Source: Jeotgalibacillus terrae (lineage in GTDB: Bacteria > Bacillota > Bacilli > Bacillales > Jeotgalibacillaceae). Taken from it: a DNA stretch of 64,000 nucleotides. The stretch covers positions 27,950-91,949 of the forward strand of contig NZ_JAFBDK010000015.1 in NCBI RefSeq assembly GCF_016908195.1, read 5' to 3'. A model generated the notes under the pieces. That model made no database searches, had not been told where the DNA came from, and saw only the letters and a program-made list of their open reading frames with translations. Below are positions 24,155 through 33,068 of this stretch, one piece after another (position 1 is the first letter of the stretch; the number at the start of each line of letters is the position of its first letter). The position numbers and the translations under genes were made by a program.

Positions 24155-25414
24155 TTACCGGATCTGACCGTTACCTGTCATCACATATTTAATTGTTGTT
24201 AATGCCGGCAGCCCCATTGGTCCACGTGCATGGAGCTTCTGAGTAGATATGCCGATCTCTGCGCCGAATCCAAGGGCACTTCCATCAGTGAAACGTGTAG
24301 ATGCATTCTGATAAATTGCTGCAGCATCCACCATGCCTTTAAATCGCTTAGCTGTTTCCTCATTCTCAGTAACAATGGCTTCAGAATGCTTTGTGCCATA
24401 CTCATCGATATGAGCAATTGCTTCGTCTACATCTGAAACGATTTTCATCGCGATATCAAGACTTAAAAATTCATTCGCCCACTGGTCATGCTCAGCTTTT
24501 TTGGCACCAGGTACAGCTGAAACAGCTGCATCATCACCATATACACTGATCTGATTTTCTTTTAACGTATCAATGATTAAATCCTGATTAGCTTTAAAAA
24601 ATGATTCATGAATAATCACTGTTTCTGCTGCATTACATACTGCAGGTCTGTCAGTCTTCGCATTCACTAAAATTGCCATTGCTTTTTTAGCATCCGCATC
24701 CTTATCAATATAAATGTGGCAGTTCCCTACTCCTGTTTCAAGTACAGGGACTGTCGCATTATTCACGACTGCTGAGATCAGTTTCCCGCCTCCGCGTGGA
24801 ATTAATACATCAATGTGTGCCTTCATTGTAAACAGCTCTTCAGTAGCTGAACGATCAGTGCTGTCGATAAATTGAACAGCATCAGAAGAAATTTCAGTTT
24901 CATCAAGTGCTTTTTTCATTACGCTGACAATCTGACGGTTTGAATTGATTGCAGAAGAACCGCCTTTTAACACAATTGCATTACCTGATTTAAGTGCCAG
25001 ACCTGTTGCATCAGCAGTTACATTTGGACGGGCTTCATAAATCATTCCGATCACTCCAAGCGGCACTCGTATGGTTTGAACATTCAGTCCGTTTTCAAGC
25101 GTCCACTCATCTGTAACTTCACCTGAAGGATCTTCAAGCTTAGCTACCTGGCGCAGCCCTTCAGCAAAATCTTTTACACGATTCTCATCGAGTGCAAGAC
25201 GGTCCATATAAGCTGCATCATAGCCTGCTTCACGCCCATTAGAAAGGTCTTTTTCATTTGCTTCTTGAATTGCCGCTGTATGATTTTCAAGATGGTCTGC
25301 AATTGTGAGAAGCGCTTTATTTTTTGTTTCAGTAGATAGTAGTCCAAGTTCTTTAGATGCTTTCTGAGCTGCCTGTGCCTGTTGTTTTACATTCACTTTT
25401 GTCATTGTAGTCAT
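24155..25414 (-). CDS. proA: Glutamate-5-semialdehyde dehydrogenase (gamma-glutamyl phosphate reductase)
   Basis: Second step of proline synthesis from glutamate. ALDH-like fold with cofactor region GMIYEARPNVTADATGLALKSG around residue 115-135, LIPRGGGKLI and the catalytic Cys in DRPAVCNAAETV. C-terminus carries GFGAEIGISTQKLHARGPMGL, typical for ProA. Length 419 aa. Start ATG 25414 with AAGGAG at 7 nt. Last gene of proC-proB-proA. Confidence 0.97.
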   Translation of the reverse strand: MTTMTKVNVKQQAQAAQKASKELGLLSTETKNKALLTIADHLENHTAAIQEANEKDLSNGREAGYDAAYMDRLALDENRVKDFAEGLRQVAKLEDPSGEVTDEWTLENGLNVQTIRVPLGVIGMIYEARPNVTADATGLALKSGNAIVLKGGSSAINSNRQIVSVMKKALDETEISSDAVQFIDSTDRSATEELFTMKAHIDVLIPRGGGKLISAVVNNATVPVLETGVGNCHIYIDKDADAKKAMAILVNAKTDRPAVCNAAETVIIHESFFKANQDLIIDTLKENQISVYGDDAAVSAVPGAKKAEHDQWANEFLSLDIAMKIVSDVDEAIAHIDEYGTKHSEAIVTENEETAKRFKGMVDAAAIYQNASTRFTDGSALGFGAEIGISTQKLHARGPMGLPALTTIKYVMTGNGQIR

Positions 25415-25468
25415 CTAACCACTCCTTGAGAGTTTTTTATTTCGATTTATCTGATTCATTTATTCATT

Positions 25469-26590
25469 TTAGACGCCAAGTGGAATCGCTACATCAAGTT
25501 CACATACAAAGGATTCACTGTTAATGGCTGCTTCAGCGTTTTGATTAGTCTGTTCAAGCTGGAATTGTTCAAGATCTTTAGATGAATAATTTACTACTCC
25601 AAGACCAAGTTTATTATTGTCAGTATCAAGGATGCGTACGACGCTTCCCTTTTTAAAATATCCGTTGATCTGATAGATCTGACTAGGCTGCAGATTGCCT
25701 TTTTCATTCACAATTACATCCTTAGCATTTTTGTCAATCAGAATTTCACCTTCAGGCCCTGAATTAAATGCAATCCACTGGCGTTTACGGTCAAGATTGA
25801 TATCGATCTTTTCAAGTTCAAAATACGTTCCGCGTGCAGTTTCATTGACTGCTTCCACGATGATGTTTTTCACACCGGCTTTACCCAGGAATGATGGAAT
25901 TCCTGATGCCATGGAGATTTTAAATGCGTCAATTTTAGATCGCATACCGCCAGTGCCGACAGCTGAACCTGGTTCACCAGCCATATCCTCAATTTGAGGT
26001 GTGATTTCAGTTACTTCTTTCAGCAATTCAGCATCAGGGTTTTTACGTGGGTCATCGTTATAAAGCCCGTCAATATCAGATAAAATCACTAACTGATCTG
26101 AATCCACAAGCCCTGCAACTTTTGCTGATAATGTATCATTATCTCCAAATCTTAATCTGTCAGTTGTCACAGTGTCATTTTCGTTTACAATCGGAACAAT
26201 ACCACGCTCGAGCAGCACGTTAATTGTATTTCTGACATTGTTATAGCGTGTTTCATCGGAGAAATCACTGCGTGTAATTAAGATTTGTGAAGCTGCGTAT
26301 CCGTGAGAAGTAAATAACTCAGAATACGTTTCAATCAGACGGCCCTGTCCGATAGCTGCCGCTGCCTGTTTTTCAGGTAAAGATGATGGGCGGTTAACAA
26401 ACCCAAGCGTTCTGTATCCCGCTGCGACTGCACCTGAAGATACTAATACAACTTCATGCCCGTCATCTTTCAGTTCAGCTACCTGATCTGTAATACGCTG
26501 AATCTTTCTGCGGCTGATATCACCTGATGAACTTGTCAATGAACTGCTTCCAATTTTAATTACGACTCTCTTTTGATTATCCGATGTCAT
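25469..26590 (-). CDS. proB: Glutamate 5-kinase
   Basis: First step of proline synthesis. Amino-acid kinase domain (about residues 8-260: VIKIGSSSLTS, VSSGAVAAG, VPIVNENDTV, GTGGMRSKIDA) followed by a C-terminal PUA domain (about 275-355), the long form of the enzyme. It should be subject to proline feedback inhibition. ATG at 26590 with AGGAGTG. 48 nt separate it from proC. Confidence 0.97.
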   Translation of the reverse strand: MTSDNQKRVVIKIGSSSLTSSSGDISRRKIQRITDQVAELKDDGHEVVLVSSGAVAAGYRTLGFVNRPSSLPEKQAAAAIGQGRLIETYSELFTSHGYAASQILITRSDFSDETRYNNVRNTINVLLERGIVPIVNENDTVTTDRLRFGDNDTLSAKVAGLVDSDQLVILSDIDGLYNDDPRKNPDAELLKEVTEITPQIEDMAGEPGSAVGTGGMRSKIDAFKISMASGIPSFLGKAGVKNIIVEAVNETARGTYFELEKIDINLDRKRQWIAFNSGPEGEILIDKNAKDVIVNEKGNLQPSQIYQINGYFKKGSVVRILDTDNNKLGLGVVNYSSKDLEQFQLEQTNQNAEAAINSESFVCELDVAIPLGV

Positions 26591-26638
26591 GCTATCACTC
26601 CTGATTTAAAGATTTCAATATCTATTTGGTCGTTACAT

Positions 26639-27478
26639 TTACTGTACTGTTACTTTAGCCATTTGTTCTGTTATCTCTTTTGAACGGTTCATTGCACCTT
26701 CAATTGCTGCTTTAATCGCATTGCCACCGCCATTTTCATTCAGTGCATCCAGACCAGCAGCAGTTGTACCGTTTGGTGATGTTACATTTTGTCTTAATTC
26801 TGTTGGTGTTTCTTCACGTTCAATCATCATTTTCGCTGCGCCAAGAATCGTTTGGGCACCAATTTCACGTGCCTGCTTAACATCCATTCCATTCGCTTCA
26901 GCAGTTTTTTCAATATGCTCCATTAAATAGTAGAAGTAAGCTGGTCCGCTACCGGCGATTCCTGTGAATAGATCCATCTGATCTTCTTCTATCACATAGA
27001 CTTCACCGATTGACGAAAGTAAGCTTTTAGCCAGCTTTACGTTTTTCATCGTCACGTTTTGTCCGGGTGAGATCGCTGTAGCAGATTCTCTCAGCATACT
27101 TGACGTATTCGGCATTACCCGGATGACCTGTTGTCCTTCGTTCAGATTATCTTCCATAAATTCAGTAGAGATGCCGGCAAGTACGCTCATCACAACCTGA
27201 TCAGGTCTGATATGATCTTTAATTGATCTTAATGAAGTTTCAGCGTCCTTTGGCTTCATCGCCATAAAGATCACATCATATGAAGAAAGCTGTAATTTAT
27301 CCCTCATAATTCCCTGAATGCCGTACTCATTGTGAAGTTCAAGTAAACGGTCCGCATTACTTCTGTTTGTTGCAGTTACCTGACGAGGCTCTAATGTTCC
27401 AGTTTTAACAATCCCTGAAATCATTGCCTCTGCCATATTTCCTGCTCCGATAAATGCGACTCTTAAATCTTTACTCAA
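26639..27478 (-). CDS. proC: Pyrroline-5-carboxylate reductase
   Basis: Last step of proline synthesis. Rossmann motif VAFIGAGNMAEAMI at the N-terminus, VIRVMPNTSSMLRESATAI, then GSGPAYFYYLMEHIEKTAEANGM-type dimer helices and the closing block NVTSPNGTTAAGLDALNE. I use the TTG at 27478 (AAAGGAG at 9 nt), giving 279 aa; the frame is open for 12 more codons but those contain the SD. It heads proC-proB-proA, equivalent to B. subtilis proI. No T-box is present upstream, unlike the B. subtilis pro genes. Confidence 0.95.
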   Translation of the reverse strand: MSKDLRVAFIGAGNMAEAMISGIVKTGTLEPRQVTATNRSNADRLLELHNEYGIQGIMRDKLQLSSYDVIFMAMKPKDAETSLRSIKDHIRPDQVVMSVLAGISTEFMEDNLNEGQQVIRVMPNTSSMLRESATAISPGQNVTMKNVKLAKSLLSSIGEVYVIEEDQMDLFTGIAGSGPAYFYYLMEHIEKTAEANGMDVKQAREIGAQTILGAAKMMIEREETPTELRQNVTSPNGTTAAGLDALNENGGGNAIKAAIEGAMNRSKEITEQMAKVTVQ

Positions 27479-27628
27479 TGTGCCCATCTCCTTTGTTTTC
27501 ACGTTTATTTTCAAATGTATTGTTCGGTTTTTTGTTCGCTTTTTTAATCACGAGTATTATCGTAACACGTAGGGATATACACGCAAGGGAAAACTTGAAG
27601 GTAGTGAGTTAGAAGCAGATAAAGGGAG

Positions 27629-27642
27629 TGAAAGCGTTATCA
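27629..27642 (+). promoter_or_regulatory. Candidate CcpA cre site upstream of proC
   Basis: TGAAAGCGTTATCA matches every position of TGWAARCGYTWNCW. It lies in the 326-bp gap between proC and ykqA (27479-27804), about 150 bp before proC. Apart from this and the ykqA terminator the gap contains no gene I can support; a 22-codon frame at about 27649-27717 is not convincing. Confidence 0.55.
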
Positions 27643-27756
27643 AAGGGGTGAGATTTCGTATAAATCCGAATTTTGCCTTCTCAACAGAGCAGAACACGGA
27701 ATATCGGGATATTTAAATGTAAGAGTTTAGTTCTTTCCTATATAAATTATAAATTT

Positions 27757-27800
27757 ATATAAAAAGCCCCTGTAAATGCTTTGAGCATTTACAGGGGCTT
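27757..27800 (-). terminator. Terminator of ykqA
   Basis: AAGCCCCTGTAAATGCT (27764-27780), TTG loop, perfect 17-bp inverse arm to 27800; T-run on the minus strand. Confidence 0.93.
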
Positions 27801-27804
27801 ACTA

Positions 27805-28653
27805 TCAGCTTTTGTCCAGCTTAATTTCAAGGTTAAACTTCTTCATCAAGTCATTCATAAGCTTGCTATGATATTCATCACTGACTACACCTTTTGAACC
27901 TCTGATAATTTCAGTGGCATAATGCAGTGGTGGTGCAGCTTCATCAACTGGATCAAGTACGATAAAGGTAATACATTTGTGATAATGAATCCCATCAACC
28001 GTTACATCAACCATTGCAGGACGGTACATCCCACTGTCGACTCCTTCACGTTTAAATAAATATTCCACAGCATTCTGGTTTACTTTATATAAGACACCTT
28101 CACCCTGTCCACCTGTTTCAATGATATTTGCTCTTCCGCCATCATGAACACTCAATGAATAATTCATTTCCAGTCTGTCTACTTTCCCGCCGCCTATTTT
28201 GTTCAAAAATAGATGGTCTACCTTCGCAAGCCGGAACCGTTCATCATCCATGCATGAGCCATAGGCAAAATAATATTGAATCGGACGGTCCATCTCCATG
28301 TGTATCAGCCAGTCATTAAAACGGATTTCCTCTTTCAGTTCAGTCTGATGATCTGCTATATGGGTATATGCGGTCTGTTCACCGAGGTGGTCAGTAATGA
28401 CTGTAATTTTCATCAGATCACCACTCAATGAGAATAATTTTTTTAATTCTTCACTCTTCTGAGAGCTGACTTCATATAATTCCCCATAAGAACGTTCATC
28501 TTCTTCTATTTTCAAAATTGGATCGAGATTACCGGCTAAAAACAATTTTCCTTTTGTCCATGCCTGGGAAGCAACCAGCTGTTCATCTTTCAAAATAGCA
28601 TCTCTGCTTCCATGTTTTCTTAACGTACCATATACAAAAAATAATTCACTCAT
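27805..28653 (-). CDS. ykqA: Two-domain gamma-glutamylcyclotransferase-like protein YkqA
   Basis: A 282-aa soluble protein with two GGCT-like domains: FVYGTLR at residue 5-11 opens the first (about 1-115), and YYFAYGSCMDDERF near residue 126 opens the second, larger one (to about 260). B. subtilis YkqA has this tandem layout. GGCT-fold enzymes act on gamma-glutamyl amines or similar; substrate unknown. The ATG at 28653 has AAAGGAG at 8 nt; the longer upstream frame overlaps the divergent gene promoter. Confidence 0.88.
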   Translation of the reverse strand: MSELFFVYGTLRKHGSRDAILKDEQLVASQAWTKGKLFLAGNLDPILKIEEDERSYGELYEVSSQKSEELKKLFSLSGDLMKITVITDHLGEQTAYTHIADHQTELKEEIRFNDWLIHMEMDRPIQYYFAYGSCMDDERFRLAKVDHLFLNKIGGGKVDRLEMNYSLSVHDGGRANIIETGGQGEGVLYKVNQNAVEYLFKREGVDSGMYRPAMVDVTVDGIHYHKCITFIVLDPVDEAAPPLHYATEIIRGSKGVVSDEYHSKLMNDLMKKFNLEIKLDKS

Positions 28654-28723
28654 TAAAAACGCTCCTTTACATTTCCTCTTCATTCGTACACTTGTTCGTG
28701 CTACACTATGAATGGTGATGAAC

Positions 28724-28960
28724 ATGAATCTTATTCGCTGGAGTTATGCAGGGCGCGGAAGAGTAAGGGCTTATTTTGAAGAATTCCCTCACTCTATTGT
28801 GTACCTGTCACGAATCCGCAAAAAATATTTTGTAAGATATGTTGATTGGAATCAACTTGATCCTGTTGTCGAGCGCAGTGACCTTCAGGGCTTTGAGCAC
28901 TCAGTCAATGAAGCCCTTGCAGATGAGTTTACGATAAATAAGGAATCAAGTAAATTTTAA
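28724..28960 (+). CDS. Hypothetical protein (78 aa)
   Basis: A basic, aromatic-rich protein, MNLIRWSYAGRGRVRAYFEE onward, with RKKYFVRYVDWNQLDPV in the middle and an acidic C-terminus. No known motif. Start is ambiguous: in-frame ATGs at 28712, 28718 and 28724, with only a weak GGTGA at 28714-28718, which best fits 28724. Divergent from ykqA, ended by a strong hairpin. The weak SD lowers confidence. Confidence 0.62.
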   Translation: MNLIRWSYAGRGRVRAYFEEFPHSIVYLSRIRKKYFVRYVDWNQLDPVVERSDLQGFEHSVNEALADEFTINKESSKF

Positions 28961-28994
28961 TTCATTAATATTTTTCTTTTACAGGTCCAGACTC

Positions 28995-29041
28995 ATAAAA
29001 ATCGGCCCGACCTTCATTACAAGCGAAGGTCGGGCCGATTT
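28995..29041. terminator. Bidirectional terminator
   Basis: A perfect 17-bp stem, AAATCGGCCCGACCTTC (28999-29015) with its inverse at 29025-29041; ends the 78-aa gene and the convergent alsT. Confidence 0.95.
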
Positions 29042-29045
29042 AATT

Positions 29046-30479
29046 TTATTCTTTTTCAGGACCGTCATCCCAGCATTCAGTATTTTTCAAATTAGGAATA
29101 CTGTTTTTATAAAATACCGGATCGAGTCCCTGTTTCTTTTGCCTATTGTAATCCTGTAAGACCTTGAAAGCGAGCGGTGCCATTATTGAGATCGCAATTA
29201 AGTTAATCAGCGCCATCGTACCCATTGATACATCAGCAAGATTCCATACAACCCCAAACTCCTGAACCGCTCCAAAATAGACCATACCGACCACGATGAA
29301 TCGATAGATATTAACATACAGCATATTATTACGGATAAATTCGATATTTGTTTCACCGTAATAATAGTTCCCTACAATTGAACTGAATGCAAAGAGGAAA
29401 ATTGCAACACTGATGAATCCTGCTGCCCAGTCCCCTACATGATAAGCAAGCGCATCCTGAGTTAACTGAATACCATCACTGCCATTCAGATATTCATTAG
29501 ACATAATGATGATTAAAGCTGTAGCGGTACAAATGATAATTGTATCAACAAAAACACCAAGTGCCTGAATCAGTCCCTGCTTGGCAGGGTGTGTAACCCC
29601 TGCTGTTGCAGCAGCATTCGGTGCACTACCCATACCTGCTTCATTAGAGAAAAGCCCTCTTTTAACTCCGTTCAGGATCGCTGCACCAATACCACCTGAA
29701 ACAATTTCAGTAAAACCAAAAGCATTACTGAAAATGATCTGGAACATTGGGAATACAAGATCCAGATTCGTAACAAGAACAAACAATGCTAGCAATATAT
29801 AAAGAATGGCCATAATCGGTACAACAATACTAGTTACTGCGGCTACACGTTTAACCCCGCCAAATATAACAATTGCAGTAAGTACAACAAGCACAAGTCC
29901 TACGATCTGTCTATCCCATCCAAATGAGCCCTCTAAAGCCAGAGAAATTGTGTTGGACTGGACTGAATTAAATACCAGTCCGAATGTGATGGAAATGATT
30001 ATAGCAAATATAATACCTAACCATCTTGCATTGAGTCCTTTTTCCATGTAATAAGCCGGACCGCCACGAAATCCATCCTTCTCGTCATCCACTTTATAAA
30101 CCTGTGCTAAAGTAGATTCCACAAATGCTGTAGCAGAACCAACCAGTGCGATGATCCACATCCAGAACACTGCTCCCGGTCCGCCAAGAGCGATAGCGGT
30201 TGCTACACCGGCCAGGTTTCCAGTACCAACGCGGGATGCAGTCGAAATTGTGAATGCTTTAAAAGAAGATATTCCTTTTCTCCCTTTAGAAGAGATCGTG
30301 GTCTTTTCTGTTAGCAGTTTGAGCATGTCACCAAATGAGGTGAATTGTAAGAAGCGCCCTCTGATTGTAAAGTAAAGTCCGCAGCCAATTAATACAATAA
30401 TTAATATGTAGTCCCATAAAATACCGTTAATCGCTGTCGCTGCATTGTCAATAATAGAAATAAAATGAAGCGTCTCCAA
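29046..30479 (-). CDS. alsT: Sodium:alanine/glycine symporter, AGCS family
   Basis: A 477-aa polytopic membrane protein with about 10-11 helices. Family signatures include FTISTASRVGTGNLAGVATAI, GGPGAVFWMW, FRGGPAYYMEKGL and KRGLFSNEAGMGSAPNAAA. Imports alanine, glycine or glutamine with sodium. It is downstream of parC in the same order as B. subtilis parE-parC-alsT, but here it has its own upstream region and parC has a terminator in between, so it is probably a separate unit. Confidence 0.93.
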   Translation of the reverse strand: METLHFISIIDNAATAINGILWDYILIIVLIGCGLYFTIRGRFLQFTSFGDMLKLLTEKTTISSKGRKGISSFKAFTISTASRVGTGNLAGVATAIALGGPGAVFWMWIIALVGSATAFVESTLAQVYKVDDEKDGFRGGPAYYMEKGLNARWLGIIFAIIISITFGLVFNSVQSNTISLALEGSFGWDRQIVGLVLVVLTAIVIFGGVKRVAAVTSIVVPIMAILYILLALFVLVTNLDLVFPMFQIIFSNAFGFTEIVSGGIGAAILNGVKRGLFSNEAGMGSAPNAAATAGVTHPAKQGLIQALGVFVDTIIICTATALIIIMSNEYLNGSDGIQLTQDALAYHVGDWAAGFISVAIFLFAFSSIVGNYYYGETNIEFIRNNMLYVNIYRFIVVGMVYFGAVQEFGVVWNLADVSMGTMALINLIAISIMAPLAFKVLQDYNRQKKQGLDPVFYKNSIPNLKNTECWDDGPEKE

Positions 30480-30584
30480 ATGGATTCCCCCTTTTAAAGT
30501 AATTTCTTTGTTAAAGTTTGCTGTAAATTTACACTCCGGCTGTACGAAAACAACTTTACCTATAACACAGCTAAAGTTTTACAA

Positions 30585-30625
30585 ATAAAAACGGAATAGA
30601 AGAAGGCTAGTCCCTCTTCCATTCC
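30585..30625 (-). terminator. Terminator of parE-parC
   Basis: GGAATAGAAGAAGG (30593-30606) pairs with CCCTCTTCCATTCC (30612-30625) with two mismatches; TTTTT follows on the minus strand. Confidence 0.75.
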
Positions 30626-30641
30626 CAATATTAACCGTATT

Positions 30642-33065
30642 TTAAACATCTATGGCAGCGGCCGTTTTCCATGTCTTTATCACAGTTCCCTTTTCTGCCT
30701 CATCAATGATAAATGAACCATTTGAATATCTGTCATTTGGACGCAGCTTTACCGGTGTGACAGACGTGCGTATTCCCCTGTCAGTCTCAAGCATATATTC
30801 ATCATCCACATCGATTTTAAACAGTTGCACAAGTCTGTGAGGGTTTTTCTTCAGTTCCCTCAGCATAATCAGCCCTCTGTTTGCTCTAGTTCCCAGATCA
30901 AACTCTTTAGCTGACATCTTTTTCACGGCTCCTCGCTGAGTTACCGCAAGAAGATGATCATCGTCTTCTGCAATAAAAGCCGATACTACATAATCACCAT
31001 CTTTTAATTTTATACCCTTTACGCCTGCAGCACGCTGACCCACCATGCTCACTTCTTCTTCCTTAAAGCGTAGTCCGTATCCATAATGCGTGCCAAGCAT
31101 CAATGTACGATTCCCATCAGTTCTGTGTACAGCGATGAGTTCATCGTCTTTTTTCACATTCAAACCAACAAGCGCTCTCGCTGTTCTTTGCGCATTGTAC
31201 AGTTTCAATTCTGACTTTTTCACCATTCCCTTTTTGGTAATAAAAATCAGTGAATCATGCTCGAAGCTTTTTACGCCTTCAGCATGAACAATTTCTTCAT
31301 CCTTATCTGAAGAAACGATTGAAGAAAAATGCTGACCGAGATCCTTCCACCTGATTTCAGGCAGTGTATGCACAGGAAAATGAATATAGTTTCCTTTATT
31401 AGTAAATAAGAGCAACGAATCAGTCGTATTAATATTCAGCAGTGACAGAAGCTTATCAGTTTCTTTCATCGCAAGGTCCTGCCCATTAGACGCTGCGTAG
31501 GATCGTTGTGATGTACGCTTAATATAACCATCTTTTGTGACTGACACTACTACGTCTTCACTCGCAACCAGGACCTCCATATTAATTTTCAATTCTTCAA
31601 TCTTGTCTTCAATTACAGAGCGTCTGTTATCTTCGTACTGCTTTTTGATACCCTTAAGCTCTTTTTTGATGACTGACATCAGTTTTGAGTCACTTGTCAG
31701 AATTGCATCAAGCTGACTGATCTTTTTATCAAGTTCATCAGATTCCTTTTGAAGTGCGGTTACATCAGTATTTGTCAGGCGGTATAGCTGAAGGGATACG
31801 ATCGCTTCAGCCTGCGCTTCAGTAAATGCGTATTGCTGTTCAAGATTATTTTTCGCATCTTTTTTATCTTTTGATCCACGGATTGTTTCGATCACCTGAT
31901 CAAGAATTGAAAGTGCTTTTATTAATCCTTCAACAATATGCTTGCGCTTCATCGCTTTGTCATAGTCATACTTTGTTCTTCTCGTAACTACTTCTTTTTG
32001 ATGTCCAATATATGCGTCCAGCAGATCACGAAGCCCCATTAGCATTGGGCGTTTTTTATGAATAGCGACCATATTGAAATTATAGTGAACCTGGAGATCT
32101 GTATTTTTGTAAAGAAAATTAAGCACACCACTTGTATCTGCTTCTTTTTTTAACTCAACTACGATTCTGAGACCTGTACGATCCGTTTCATCTCTTACTT
32201 CGGCGATACCTTCCACCTTCTTATCGGCACGGTATTCATCCATTCTCTTTACTAGAACGGCTTTATTTACTTCATAGGGTAATTCTGTAATCACCAGCTG
32301 CTGTTTCGCACCACGGATATCTTCAATATCCACTTTTCCACGAATGACAATTTTCCCTTTTCCAGTTTCATAGGCGTTTTTAATTCCATCAACACCCTGA
32401 ATAATACCTCCGCCGGGGAAATCCGGACCCTTTATAACTGTCATGAGATCTTCAACAGTCGAGTCAGGTTTTTCAATTCTCATTACAGCAGCATCAATTA
32501 CTTCGCCCAGATGGTGTGGTGGAATTTCAGTCGCATAACCGGCTGAGATACCAGTAGAGCCGTTTACCAGCAGGTTCGGGTATCTAGCAGGAAGCACAAC
32601 CGGCTCTTCAGAAGTATCATCGAAGTTTGAAATATGATCCACTGTATCTGATTCAATGTCTCTTAACAGTTCAGTTGATATAGCTGAGAGTCTTGCCTCT
32701 GTATATCTCATCGCTGCAGCGGGATCTCCATCAATACTTCCGTTATTACCATGCATCTCAACAAGAAGGTTTCTTACTTTCCAGCTCTGACTCATTCTCA
32801 CCATGGCTTCATAAACAGAGGAATCTCCATGAGGGTGGTAATTACCAATCACATTCCCGACTGTTTTTGCAGATTTTCTGAATCCTTTTAAGTGTGTATT
32901 ACCTTCCATATGCATCGCATAGAGAATTCTGCGCTGAACGGGCTTTAGACCGTCCCGCGCATCAGGCAATGCTCTTTCCTGAATAATATATTTACTGTAA
33001 CGGCCAAATCTGTCCCCTAACACTTCTTCAAGAGGAAGATCCTGAAAGCGTTCTGTCGCTGTCAT
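30642..33065 (-). CDS. parC: DNA topoisomerase IV subunit A
   Basis: An 807-aa type IIA topoisomerase breakage-reunion subunit that decatenates chromosomes with ParE. Catalytic Tyr121 in [11 protein letters not shown]; quinolone-determining stretch [12 protein letters not shown] (78-89) keeps Ser and Glu, i.e. looks quinolone sensitive; the C-terminal half is a beta-pinwheel with repeats such as [19 protein letters not shown]. It starts 3 nt after the parE stop. Confidence 0.97.
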   Translation of the reverse strand: MTATERFQDLPLEEVLGDRFGRYSKYIIQERALPDARDGLKPVQRRILYAMHMEGNTHLKGFRKSAKTVGNVIGNYHPHGDSSVYEAMVRMSQSWKVRNLLVEMHGNNGSIDGDPAAAMRYTEARLSAISTELLRDIESDTVDHISNFDDTSEEPVVLPARYPNLLVNGSTGISAGYATEIPPHHLGEVIDAAVMRIEKPDSTVEDLMTVIKGPDFPGGGIIQGVDGIKNAYETGKGKIVIRGKVDIEDIRGAKQQLVITELPYEVNKAVLVKRMDEYRADKKVEGIAEVRDETDRTGLRIVVELKKEADTSGVLNFLYKNTDLQVHYNFNMVAIHKKRPMLMGLRDLLDAYIGHQKEVVTRRTKYDYDKAMKRKHIVEGLIKALSILDQVIETIRGSKDKKDAKNNLEQQYAFTEAQAEAIVSLQLYRLTNTDVTALQKESDELDKKISQLDAILTSDSKLMSVIKKELKGIKKQYEDNRRSVIEDKIEELKINMEVLVASEDVVVSVTKDGYIKRTSQRSYAASNGQDLAMKETDKLLSLLNINTTDSLLLFTNKGNYIHFPVHTLPEIRWKDLGQHFSSIVSSDKDEEIVHAEGVKSFEHDSLIFITKKGMVKKSELKLYNAQRTARALVGLNVKKDDELIAVHRTDGNRTLMLGTHYGYGLRFKEEEVSMVGQRAAGVKGIKLKDGDYVVSAFIAEDDDHLLAVTQRGAVKKMSAKEFDLGTRANRGLIMLRELKKNPHRLVQLFKIDVDDEYMLETDRGIRTSVTPVKLRPNDRYSNGSFIIDEAEKGTVIKTWKTAAAIDV

Positions 33066-33068
33066 TAA

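Noticed and set aside
27515..27560. GTTCGGTTTTTTGTTCGC as a LexA box near proC
   Set aside because: The two GTTCG elements are direct, not inverted, repeats, so no LexA operator is formed.
26591..27804. T-box leader for the pro genes
   Set aside because: No GGTGGNACCGCG-like antiterminator sequence or specifier stem was found on the minus strand.
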